A stretch of DNA of 18,270 nt from UBA5195 sp034432755. GTDB lineage: Bacteria; Chloroflexota; Anaerolineae; Anaerolineales; Villigracilaceae. The translations under genes were made by a program, and so were the position numbers. Under the pieces are notes generated by a model. It was not told where the DNA came from. It saw nothing but the letters and a program-made list of their open reading frames with translations, and searched no databases. Of this stretch, positions 7,142 through 14,345 are shown piece by piece. Location: assembly GCA_034432755.1 (NCBI GenBank), contig DAOUBQ010000034.1, positions 1 to 18,270 on the forward strand. The letters run 5' to 3'. Position 1 is the first letter of the stretch. Every line of letters begins with the position of its first letter.

Positions 7142-7825
7142 ATGACGAATGTCACCAATTCCCCCGATAAATTTGATATTTCTGGTCTCAGTTCCACTGT
7201 GCAAGATTATCTTTCGTTGATTTATGTGATGGAGCGTGACCAGGAACCGGTGGTTGGCTCGCGTCTGGCTGAACTTTTGGGCGTTACCCCGCCAACCGTC
7301 ACCAACACGCTCAAGCGCATGACCCGCGATGGACTCATCACCATGAACCAGGATGGCACGCATCTGACCGAGCAGGGTTGGGCTGCTGCTCGTACGGTGA
7401 TGACCCGCCACATGTTGATGGAATGGATGATGATTCAAACCCTGCCCTGGTCGAAACTGCATGGCGAGGCGCATCACCTGGAACACGCCATCTCGGCCAT
7501 GACCGAATCGGCGTTGATGGAACAACTGGGGCATCCGCAGACCTGCCCGCATGGCAACCCGCTGCCCGGTTGCGAGGCGGCGGTGGCCAGCTGGATTCCG
7601 CTGACGAATATCACATCTGGGCGCAGCGTCACCGTTCGCCGCATTCACGAACTGGCGGAGGAAAACGCTGCCCTGCTAGAATTTCTCGAAAAGTATAAGA
7701 TCATGCCTGGTGTCACTGTTACTGTGACGGAGATTCTTCCGTTTAATCAGACCATCACGCTCTCTGTTGATGGGCAAGTCGTCACCCTCGGCAATGCCGC
7801 CGCGAAGTATATCTTTGTCGAATAG
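7142..7825 (+). CDS. DtxR-family iron/manganese-dependent repressor with C-terminal FeoA-like domain
   Basis: A 227-residue three-domain metalloregulator. The start ATG at 7142 has AAAAAGG eight bases upstream; a TTG two codons earlier is too close to that SD. Residues ~15-80 form the winged helix (SRLAELLGVTPPTVTNTLKR). Residues ~81-155 form the dimerisation/metal domain with HGEAHHLEHAIS and the typical CPHGNPLPG. Residues ~188-227 form an SH3/FeoA-like domain. By alignment from memory to DtxR and MntR, D22 sits at the MntR Asp8 position, while H111 replaces Cys102 (DtxR) or Glu (MntR); E114 and H115 are conserved. Divergence from feoAB points to Fe(II)-responsive repression of uptake. The metal cannot be settled from the residues. 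Confidence 0.93.
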   Translation: MTNVTNSPDKFDISGLSSTVQDYLSLIYVMERDQEPVVGSRLAELLGVTPPTVTNTLKRMTRDGLITMNQDGTHLTEQGWAAARTVMTRHMLMEWMMIQTLPWSKLHGEAHHLEHAISAMTESALMEQLGHPQTCPHGNPLPGCEAAVASWIPLTNITSGRSVTVRRIHELAEENAALLEFLEKYKIMPGVTVTVTEILPFNQTITLSVDGQVVTLGNAAAKYIFVE

Positions 7826-7936
7826 GAAGCCCGGCCTGGCTGCGCGTACTGTTGTACATCGCTTGCGCTGCCGGTTCGGAGAAAATTTTCTACAACCCGC
7901 TGGATAACTTGGGATTCATCTGAATATATGATTTTC

Positions 7937-8428
7937 TCAGCCCTCGGGTAAACCCTTTTCTAATAAATTGCTTAGTTCGCGCTCGGCTTGCATAGGCAGG
8001 ATGCCAAGCGCATAACTCCATTCGCCGACCAGCATTTTTTGCGAACGCCGAAGAATCGCCATATCTGTTTCATTTAGGGAGCGGACGCGCTGGTATGCGG
8101 TGATGTCGCGGATGACCCGGCAGAGTGATTCGGCGCGGCCATCTTTTAATTGCGCCAGCAGGTGGGTTTTTCGGTCGTAGCGGTCCTCTGGCAGGGGCTC
8201 GGCAGGGCCAGACAAGATGGCAAACAGCCGCTTGAATTTTGTTTTGGAAGTCGGCGCGCGCAGGCGGTTCTGGAGATTGCTATCTGCCGGGACCCAGATG
8301 GTCATTTCCTCCACTTGAACCATGTAATACACCGTATTTTTGTTGGACAGAACGCGCGCTTCCATCCGCAGTACCTGCCCGAGGCCGTATGTCCAGTGCA
8401 TTACGGTATCGCCTGTTTGAATATCCAC
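7937..8428 (-). CDS. CarD-family transcriptional regulator
   Basis: A 163-residue protein of typical CarD/CdnL length. The start is GTG at 8428 with a perfect AAGGAGG five bases upstream. Residues ~1-60 form the Tudor-like RNA-polymerase-interacting domain: GDTVMHWTYGLGQVLRMEAR, then YYMVQVEEMTIWVP. The rest is the all-helical DNA-contacting domain, ending RRSQKMLVGEWSYALGI and AERELSNLLE as in other CarD proteins. The family binds the RNA polymerase beta subunit and stabilises open complexes, often at rRNA promoters or under stress. The gene stands alone, convergent with the DtxR-family gene. An intrinsic terminator lies just upstream, between it and the ABC operon. Confidence 0.85.
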   Translation of the reverse strand: MDIQTGDTVMHWTYGLGQVLRMEARVLSNKNTVYYMVQVEEMTIWVPADSNLQNRLRAPTSKTKFKRLFAILSGPAEPLPEDRYDRKTHLLAQLKDGRAESLCRVIRDITAYQRVRSLNETDMAILRRSQKMLVGEWSYALGILPMQAERELSNLLEKGLPEG

Positions 8429-8452
8429 GAACGCCTCCTTTTCAATCTGGTG

Positions 8453-8489
8453 AAAAAAAAACGCGCCAGCCTCATAGGGACTGGCGCGT
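8453..8489 (-). terminator. intrinsic terminator for the ABC export operon
   Basis: Read on the minus strand, ACGCGCCAG (8489-8481), an 11-base loop and CTGGCGCGT (8469-8461) are followed by a run of T (8461-8453). It lies 65 bases after the adaptor-lipoprotein stop and 25 bases before the CarD start codon. Confidence 0.9.
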
Positions 8490-8518
8490 GTAAATCTGTC
8501 ATTTCTAGGGTTATAGTG

Positions 8519-8548
8519 ATTATATCATCTCTACTTTTATTTTGAAAA
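8519..8548 (-). promoter_or_regulatory. possible promoter for the CarD-like gene (upstream of a terminator)
   Basis: The minus strand has a perfect TATAAT (8524-8519) with a poor TTTTCA (8548-8543) 18 bases upstream. No other promoter-like sequence lies between the terminator and the CarD gene. If used, its transcript would run through the 8489-8453 hairpin before reaching carD, so this is either a leader with an attenuator or a chance match. Confidence 0.35.
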
Positions 8549-8553
8549 TTAAC

Positions 8554-9702
8554 TTACGGCAAGAAGACCACTTCCACCGTCATGCCCCACCGCAGCGAGG
8601 GGGCGGTGTCGGTTAATTTGATTTTGACGGTGTATAACACATCGCCGCCCTGAATGCGGTAGGCCAGGCCAATGCTCTCGACCACGCCCGACAGGGTGAC
8701 ATCTTGGAGCGCGTCTGGTTTGATTTCTACGCGCTGGCCTTCTTTTATGTTGACCACCTCCAGCTCGTTGAGATCGGTCGTTTCCACATACCAGGCGCTG
8801 AAATCGGCCATTTGCGCGGCGAATTTTTCGGGGCCGAGAAGTTCGCCAACGGTTACGTTCACATCGGTCACAACCCCGCTAAACGGGGCGCGGATGTCGT
8901 AGTTGGTGAGGTTTTTCTCTGCGGCGGCGGTTTGGGCTTTGGCGTTGTTCAGACGGGCTTCGAGGATGGCTTTTTGTTCGGGGTCGGCGGTTCCGTTCAT
9001 GGTGTTCTCAAACTTGCGCTTGGCTTCGGCTTCGGCGGCCAGGGCGGCTTCGAGCGCGGCTTGGGGCGCATTGACCTGGCGCTGAAGTTCCTCTACCTTA
9101 CGCTGGGCTTCGTTGTAATTGGCCTGTGCTGTGCGCAGTTGATCCTCTGCTTTGCGGCGGGTGGGATTGTCTGTCTTCAGGTCTTGATATTTATCAAATT
9201 CTTTTTGAGCATCCTCCAGTTTTTTCTGGCGGTCGCGCACATCGGCCTCGGCTTTGTCAATTTCATCTTGTACATCGGTTGGCTTGACCTTTTCCCATTC
9301 TTTTTGGGCGGCAGCGCGCGCCACCTGCGCCTGCTGATATTCCTTCCAGGCGTTGGCGGCAGATAGCCCGGCGGTGCGAATAAAGTCATCATAGGCCCGC
9401 TGGGCCTGCGTCAGTTCCAGTTGGGCGGCGGCCAGGGCGGCTTCGGCGCTCTCGCGGTCGCCCAGGCGGACCAAGACATCGCCCTTGGAAACCGACTGCC
9501 CCTCTTTTACGAGAATATCTGTCACCGTGCCGCGCGCCTGTGGATAGACCCGCAAATCTTGGGCCGGGGCGATGCGGCCCTCGGCAATCACCCCGCTCTC
9601 TATCACTGGGGCGGGTGTTGCAGCGGGAGCCGCCGGCTGCGCGCCGCACGCAGCCAGCAGCAGGGAGAAAATGGTCAGGGCAAAGAAAATAATTTTTTTC
9701 AT
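8554..9702 (-). CDS. HlyD/MacA-type membrane-fusion adaptor lipoprotein of an ABC exporter
   Basis: A 382-residue periplasmic-adaptor-like protein. The start at 9702 (MKKIIFFALT) has GAGG five bases upstream. An upstream in-frame ATG at 9801 would read through the intercistronic repeat and is rejected. Residues 1-19 are a type II signal with lipobox LAAC (C19). Residues ~50-90 are the first half of a lipoyl-like domain (RGTVTDILVKEGQSVSKGDV). Residues ~90-265 are a long Ala/Glu/Lys/Gln-rich coiled-coil hairpin. The second lipoyl half contains YDIRAPFSGVVTDVNVTVGE (268-287), and a beta-barrel domain ends the protein. It is the last gene of the operon behind a FtsX/MacB-like permease, so it probably gathers or guides the exported substrate outside the membrane. 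The substrate is unknown. Confidence 0.92.
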   Translation of the reverse strand: MKKIIFFALTIFSLLLAACGAQPAAPAATPAPVIESGVIAEGRIAPAQDLRVYPQARGTVTDILVKEGQSVSKGDVLVRLGDRESAEAALAAAQLELTQAQRAYDDFIRTAGLSAANAWKEYQQAQVARAAAQKEWEKVKPTDVQDEIDKAEADVRDRQKKLEDAQKEFDKYQDLKTDNPTRRKAEDQLRTAQANYNEAQRKVEELQRQVNAPQAALEAALAAEAEAKRKFENTMNGTADPEQKAILEARLNNAKAQTAAAEKNLTNYDIRAPFSGVVTDVNVTVGELLGPEKFAAQMADFSAWYVETTDLNELEVVNIKEGQRVEIKPDALQDVTLSGVVESIGLAYRIQGGDVLYTVKIKLTDTAPSLRWGMTVEVVFLP

Positions 9703-9737
9703 GGAAACCTCGGGGTCGTAATTTGATGTCCGATATT

Positions 9738-9786
9738 CGGAATGCGGTTTTCCATTCATCTTCCGCATTCCGCATTCATCATTCGT
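9738..9786. repeat. heptamer repeat with inverted copy, intercistronic
   Basis: On the plus strand CATTCAT (9753), a 6-base unit CTTCCG, CATTCCG (9766), CATTCAT (9773) and CATTCGT (9780) stand in tandem. CGGAATGCGG (9738-9747) is the exact inverse of CCGCATTCCG (9763-9772). The permease stop codon (9781-9779) lies inside the last units. The same CATTCRT heptamer builds the repeat at 12213-12275. Confidence 0.78.
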
Positions 9787-12211
9787 AAGCCAACACTTCA
9801 CGAATGGTCAGGCGCGCGGCGTTGCGTGCGGGAAGCACGCTTGCCAGCACGGATAGTACAATCACCAGTCCCAGCCAAATGAGATAACCAACCGGGGTAA
9901 AGACGACCGTGATGGGCGTCTCGAACACAGCCAGACTGACAATGAGCGACAAGCCGTAGGTGATGGGAATGGAGAGGAACAAGCCAAGAACCCAAGAAAT
10001 CAGGCCGATAACCATGCCTTCTACAATCACCATGCGCATAATTTCAGAGTCAACCGCGCCAATGGCACGCATGATGCCGATTTCGCGGGTGCGTTCCAGC
10101 ACGTTCATGCCCATCGTGCCGGTCAGTCCCATTGCGCCGACCACTGCCGTGAGCAGGGCCATAATCAGCAAGAAGATGACCAGGATATCAAGGCTTTCGG
10201 TGGCGTTGCTGAGCGCCGAAAGCCCAGGGCGCGCCTGGCTTATCTGGTATCCGGCTTCGCGGAAATGTTTATCCAGTTTTTCGCTCATATCGCGCTGGTA
10301 GGCTTCATCGTGTCGGTCGGTGACGACCCGAAACGAGACCGAACGGTTCGCCAGGTTGGTTTCGCGGGAGAAATATTCGTATGTTCCGTAAGCAATCAGC
10401 CCTTCGCGGTCAATGAATTTGAACATCCCAACTACTTGCCAGCGGTTTTGCTGACCGCGCACTTTCACATCGAGATAATCGCCGGGTTTCAGGTTGGGAA
10501 AACTGCGCAGAATGCCCTCGGTGATGGCAATGGCTTTGGTGTCACCCGCCTGCACCCAGCGGCCAGCGACCGGTTTTGCCTCCACCATTTTGCTTTCGGC
10601 TGGGGGGGCCAATACCACCAGATTTTCGGCCACCGTTCCATCGGGGTAGAGAATTTCGGCGGTGGAAAATGCCCACCCCTCCACATCCATCACTCCCGGT
10701 ACCTGGCGGGCAACCTGTTCAATTTCGCTCAGCCGGTAGGGCTGGCTGAAATCGAGGGTCACATCGGCGACAAAATAACGACCGACGTTATCCATATAAG
10801 CGAACAACGTGGTGCGGACGTTGAAAACGCCCACGAAAATGGCTCCGCCCATCGTCAGTGTGAATAAGGTCAGCGCCAAGCGGCTTTTGCGGCGGAAGGT
10901 GTTTCGCAGGGAAATCAGCAAGGGGCGAGGCAGATGGATTCCGCGCCGCAGCAGGGCCTCATTAACCCGATTTTCGAATCGCTCAAATAGGCTTTCACGC
11001 TTGCCGCCGGGCTGGGGCTTGCTTCTCGTTTCGTGGGCAACCTCCCCGCTGATGGCGTCTAGCACCGAAATGCGCGAACCATTAATCACCGGGCCAAACC
11101 CGGCCACAAGCGGCACGAGGAGACCGACGACAATCTGGATGATGAAGGCCAGCGGCACGATGCGGTAGCCGAGCAGGTTGAAACTCAACTGGCTGGCGAT
11201 GAACTCGGCCAGGGCATACGCGCCAATGCCGCCAAATGGCACGGCCAGGGCCAGCGCCAGCACGCCAAACGCCAGAATCATCACCAGGTAGAGCGCAAAC
11301 ACTTGCTTATCGCGCCCGCCCACCAGTTTCATGACCCCAATATGGCGCAAGTGTTGGTTGAGCAGGGCGGCCAGGGTGTTTGCAATCAGAGAAGAGGAGA
11401 GGAAAACAATCAGCACGCCCAGGGCCAGCAGGATGCCCAGGATGGCGTTGACCGTGGAAGCCAGAGGGTGTTGGTTGGTGAGGGCGCTGCGCGAACGGCG
11501 CACGGCCACCCCGTTCTTTTCCACCCGGTCTTTCAGGTCGGCAGTCAGGCGGCGAACGTGTTCGGGGTCGTTGCCGTTTACTTTTACAGTGGCGTAAATT
11601 CGGTTGAACAGGTCGGGCTGGCGCAGGGTGGGCAGGGTGTTCATCGTGATGTAGGCGAAGGGCGGGGCCAGGAAGTCATCGGCGCCGGTGGTGGGGTCTT
11701 GTACGATGCCCACCACCCGCAGGGTTTTCTCTGAGCCATCGGGCAGTTGGAAGACCATGTCTTCGCCGACTTGAATATCTATGTCTTTTAATACTTCGCG
11801 TTCAATCACCACTTCGCGCCGCGCGGGTTTGCTCTGTCCTTGCATGGGGGTGAGCAGGTTGAGTTTGTTCTGGTCGAAGTCTTCGAGCGCAACGATGTCG
11901 AGGGTGGTCCAGGCCTGGCTGTTGGCGGCACGGGCGCGGATGTTGAACACCCGGCGCGGCTCAACTTCTGCAATGCCGGGCGCGTTTTCTACCACCGGCA
12001 GAAAATCGCGGTCGAAATCTTCCATGCGCAGTTCGATGTTGGCCGGGCGATTGACGGCGTAACTGGCGCTCATGTCGTTGGCGATGATGACATAGGCGCC
12101 GGCAATCACGCCAATTGAAAATACGCCCACTGCAATTGAGAAGACCACCAACAGAGTGCGGGTGGGGTTTTCAAACAGGTCGAGCAGGACTTTTCGCCAG
12201 CGAGGTCTCAT
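9779..12211 (-). CDS. MacB/FtsX-type ABC transporter permease, two-module
   Basis: An 810-residue integral membrane permease. The start at 12211 (MRPRWRKVLL) lies directly against the heptamer repeat. A start 48 bases further up would only add residues encoded by the repeat (TIHHSPFIIHHS). The N-terminal basic stretch and first TM span ~20-45, then a large extracytoplasmic domain. A first FtsX module has three TM segments (~250-380), with a cytoplasmic loop NQHLRHIGVMKLVGG. The pattern repeats: one TM (LTLFTLTMGGAIFVGVFNV), a second extracytoplasmic domain and three C-terminal TM segments with the diagnostic loop ERTREIGIMRAIGA. Eight TM segments in one chain suggest a self-sufficient permease or a homodimer. 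It works with the two ATPases upstream and the adaptor downstream. No SD is visible before the ATG. Confidence 0.93.
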   Translation of the reverse strand: MRPRWRKVLLDLFENPTRTLLVVFSIAVGVFSIGVIAGAYVIIANDMSASYAVNRPANIELRMEDFDRDFLPVVENAPGIAEVEPRRVFNIRARAANSQAWTTLDIVALEDFDQNKLNLLTPMQGQSKPARREVVIEREVLKDIDIQVGEDMVFQLPDGSEKTLRVVGIVQDPTTGADDFLAPPFAYITMNTLPTLRQPDLFNRIYATVKVNGNDPEHVRRLTADLKDRVEKNGVAVRRSRSALTNQHPLASTVNAILGILLALGVLIVFLSSSLIANTLAALLNQHLRHIGVMKLVGGRDKQVFALYLVMILAFGVLALALAVPFGGIGAYALAEFIASQLSFNLLGYRIVPLAFIIQIVVGLLVPLVAGFGPVINGSRISVLDAISGEVAHETRSKPQPGGKRESLFERFENRVNEALLRRGIHLPRPLLISLRNTFRRKSRLALTLFTLTMGGAIFVGVFNVRTTLFAYMDNVGRYFVADVTLDFSQPYRLSEIEQVARQVPGVMDVEGWAFSTAEILYPDGTVAENLVVLAPPAESKMVEAKPVAGRWVQAGDTKAIAITEGILRSFPNLKPGDYLDVKVRGQQNRWQVVGMFKFIDREGLIAYGTYEYFSRETNLANRSVSFRVVTDRHDEAYQRDMSEKLDKHFREAGYQISQARPGLSALSNATESLDILVIFLLIMALLTAVVGAMGLTGTMGMNVLERTREIGIMRAIGAVDSEIMRMVIVEGMVIGLISWVLGLFLSIPITYGLSLIVSLAVFETPITVVFTPVGYLIWLGLVIVLSVLASVLPARNAARLTIREVLAYE

Positions 12212-12212
12212 G

Positions 12213-12275
12213 GAATGATGAATGATGAATGGTGAATGATGAATGGTGAATGGCGGCATTCGTCATTCATTATTC
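12213..12275. repeat. tandem heptamer repeat with inverted copies, intercistronic
   Basis: Six consecutive heptamers GAATGRY (12213-12254: GAATGAT, GAATGAT, GAATGGT, GAATGAT, GAATGGT, GAATGGC) are followed by GG and inverse units CATTCGT, CATTCAT and TATTC (12257-12275). The tract fills the whole gap between the ATPase stop codon (12265-12263, inside the inverse units) and one base before the permease ATG (12211). It leaves no room for a normal SD. Confidence 0.88.
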
Positions 12276-13486
12276 TGACTTTTTATTGATTTGAACGGCC
12301 ACCAGCCTGACTTGCGCCGGTCGGTGGATTGATTCTCTTGTAAACGCGATTGCACAATTCGCCCAATGGCTTCTTCGGTGAGCGGGGATTCTTTGAGCAA
12401 TTGGCAGAACGCATCGCGGGGCAGGGTAAGTACTTCGACTGCCTGGTTGGGGGTGGCGCGTACTGCGGCGATGGATTTGCCCCCGCGCAACAGCTCCACC
12501 TCGCCGAAGTATTCTCCTGGCCCCAGGCGGGCCACGGTTACGTCTTGGCGGTTTTTGCCCTGCAAGACAATCTCTACTTCGCCGCGCTCAATCATGAAGA
12601 ATTTATCAACATGTTCATCGCGGCGTAGGATGGGCTGGTTGGGTGCGTAAGCGTGTCGTTCTACTTGGCGGGTGACGGCCAGCATTTGGCGGTGATTGAG
12701 CAGGGGCAGGGCGTGGGCCACCGTTTCATTAACAATTTCGCCATCGGAGATGATGATGTTGCGGGTGGTGCGCGCCGTGAGCGAGGGGTTGTGCGTGACC
12801 ATCACGACCGTTTTGCCGTTGGCTGCCAGCTGCTCGAAGATATTGATGACGACCTCGGCGGTACGTGAGTCGAGATTGCCGGTTGGCTCGTCGGCCACTA
12901 CCAGAGGCGGGTTACAGGCCAGGGCGCGGGCAATGGCTGCCAATTGTTGCTGACCGGTGGAGACGGCCAGCGGCAGTTTGCCGGCTTGGGCGGTAAGCCC
13001 CACCATCTCCAGCAGTTGCATGGCGCGGCGTGGACGCTCGTCGAAGTCGTAGATTCCAGCGTAGTCCATCGGCAGCATGACGTTTTCAAGCAAGGAGAGC
13101 ATGGGCAGCAGTTGGAAGAACTGGAAGACGATGCCGAGGTTACGCCCGCGCCACAACGAGCGTCCTGATTCATCCAGCGATTCATACAAATCCTGGCCGT
13201 TGACAATCACCTGCCCTGAGGTGGGGTGGTCAATGCCGGTCATCATGTTGAGCAGGGTGCTTTTGCCGCTGCCCGATTTGCCAACAATCGAAACAAATTC
13301 ACCGGGCGCAATGTGCAAATTGACGCCTTTCAGCACGGTGAATTCTCCGGCAGCGTTTTTGAATGTTTTTACAACGCGCCGAATATCAATCATAAGAGCA
13401 GATGGGGGCGCGGATGTAGAAGTTAACGCGGAACGATGGGCATCCGAAACGGGTAATACAGATGAAATAGGGGCTTGCTGAGGCAT
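12263..13486 (-). CDS. ABC transporter ATPase fused to a cyclic-nucleotide-binding-like domain
   Basis: A 407-residue cytoplasmic fusion. The ATG lies one base after the stop of the preceding ATPase gene, so translation is probably coupled. Residues 1-31 are a Ser/Ala/Pro-rich leader. Residues ~32-255 are a LolD/MacB-class ATPase with Walker A GKSGSGKST (69-77), Q-loop Q122, Walker B LVVADEPTG (D199/E200) and switch His232. The ABC signature is VSTGQ (175-179) instead of LSGGQ. Residues ~264-375 match a CAP/cNMP-binding fold (HAYAPNQPILRRDEHVDKFF, then GPGEYFGEVELLRGG). The phosphate cassette reads GGKSIAAVRA, lacking the arginine at the usual PRxAxV position, so classical cAMP binding is doubtful. 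A basic tail (DRRKSGWWPFKSIK) ends the protein. The domain may sense another ligand or position the ATPase. Confidence 0.92.
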   Translation of the reverse strand: MPQQAPISSVLPVSDAHRSALTSTSAPPSALMIDIRRVVKTFKNAAGEFTVLKGVNLHIAPGEFVSIVGKSGSGKSTLLNMMTGIDHPTSGQVIVNGQDLYESLDESGRSLWRGRNLGIVFQFFQLLPMLSLLENVMLPMDYAGIYDFDERPRRAMQLLEMVGLTAQAGKLPLAVSTGQQQLAAIARALACNPPLVVADEPTGNLDSRTAEVVINIFEQLAANGKTVVMVTHNPSLTARTTRNIIISDGEIVNETVAHALPLLNHRQMLAVTRQVERHAYAPNQPILRRDEHVDKFFMIERGEVEIVLQGKNRQDVTVARLGPGEYFGEVELLRGGKSIAAVRATPNQAVEVLTLPRDAFCQLLKESPLTEEAIGRIVQSRLQENQSTDRRKSGWWPFKSIKSQNNE

Positions 13487-13487
13487 G

Positions 13488-14255
13488 TCAGTTCATCCGT
13501 AAAGCCAAGTCGGGGGCGGGGGCTGGCGCAGAGTTGGGGACGATTTCTCCATCCGCGATGACCAGATGACGGCTGAAGCGCGGCATGAGCCCCATTTCGT
13601 GCGTAACCATGATGATGGTTTTCCCTTGCGACACGAACTGCTCAAAGAGCTCGAAGATGTGGTCGGCAGTGACGGAATCGAGGCTGCCGGTGGGCTCGTC
13701 GGCGATCAGGATGGGCGGGTCGTTGGCCAGGGCGCGGGCAATTGCCACGCGCTGTTGCTGCCCGCCGGAGATGAAGGCCGGGAGTTTGTTGGCGTGTTCG
13801 GCGATTTCCACCATCTCCAGCAGTTCCAGGGCACGGCGGCGGCTTTCACGCGGGTGGTATAGCCCGCACAAGTCCATGGGCAGCATGACGTTTTCGAGCA
13901 GGGTCAGCATGGGCAGCAATTGGAAGGATTGATAGACGATACCCATCGAGCGTCCGCGCCATAAGGCCAGGTCGTTTTCGGTGAGGGTATGTACCGATAC
14001 TGGTTCGCGCCCTACGCGAGCAATCACCTCGCCCTTGGTCAGGTGGTCTACGCCGGTTATCATGTTTAGCAAAGTGCTTTTTCCCGCACCCGATTTGCCG
14101 ATGATGCCCAAAAACTCACCGGGGTAAATGTTGAGGTCAATTCCGTTGAGCGCGGTAAATTCGCCCGCTTCGCTGGCATAGGTTTTAACCACGCCGCGCA
14201 TCTCGATGAGCGGCAGGTTGACAGGACTGGAAGGTGATGCGGCAGAGTGAGACAC
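13488..14255 (-). CDS. ABC transporter ATPase (MacB/LolD class)
   Basis: A 255-residue cytoplasmic ATPase, first gene of the export operon. The start is GTG at 14255 with GAGGG six bases upstream. Motifs are canonical: Walker A GKSGAGKST (53-61), Q-loop Q109, signature ISGGQ (162-166), Walker B ILIADEPTGSLD (D186/E187) and switch His219. The ENVMLPMDLCG region and short length are typical of ATPases that drive FtsX-type permeases. It is closely related to the downstream ATPase half, so the pair probably arose by duplication and may form a heterodimer with one consensus and one degenerate signature. The stop is one base from the next start. Confidence 0.95.
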   Translation of the reverse strand: MSHSAASPSSPVNLPLIEMRGVVKTYASEAGEFTALNGIDLNIYPGEFLGIIGKSGAGKSTLLNMITGVDHLTKGEVIARVGREPVSVHTLTENDLALWRGRSMGIVYQSFQLLPMLTLLENVMLPMDLCGLYHPRESRRRALELLEMVEIAEHANKLPAFISGGQQQRVAIARALANDPPILIADEPTGSLDSVTADHIFELFEQFVSQGKTIIMVTHEMGLMPRFSRHLVIADGEIVPNSAPAPAPDLALRMN

Positions 14256-14345
14256 GAATTTCCCTCGGTTGGTTTGATTGTACTCCCAAGGTGTGATTTA
14301 AGCATAAAACCGACTATCTGGTCTGATTTAATTCTAATAATTGGC

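Noticed and set aside
7826..7921. Short open peptide (PAWLRVLLYIACAAGSEKIF) after the DtxR-family gene
   Set aside because: It has protein-like composition and might be a gene remnant, but there is no start codon or SD and it is too short to identify.
9703..9801. 33-residue N-terminal extension of the adaptor lipoprotein
   Set aside because: It crosses the repeat and places the lipobox signal internally; the start at 9702 has an SD and a correct type II signal.
12212..12259. N-terminal extension of the permease (TIHHSPFIIHHS)
   Set aside because: Encoded entirely by the heptamer repeat; the conserved protein starts at MRPRWRKVLL.
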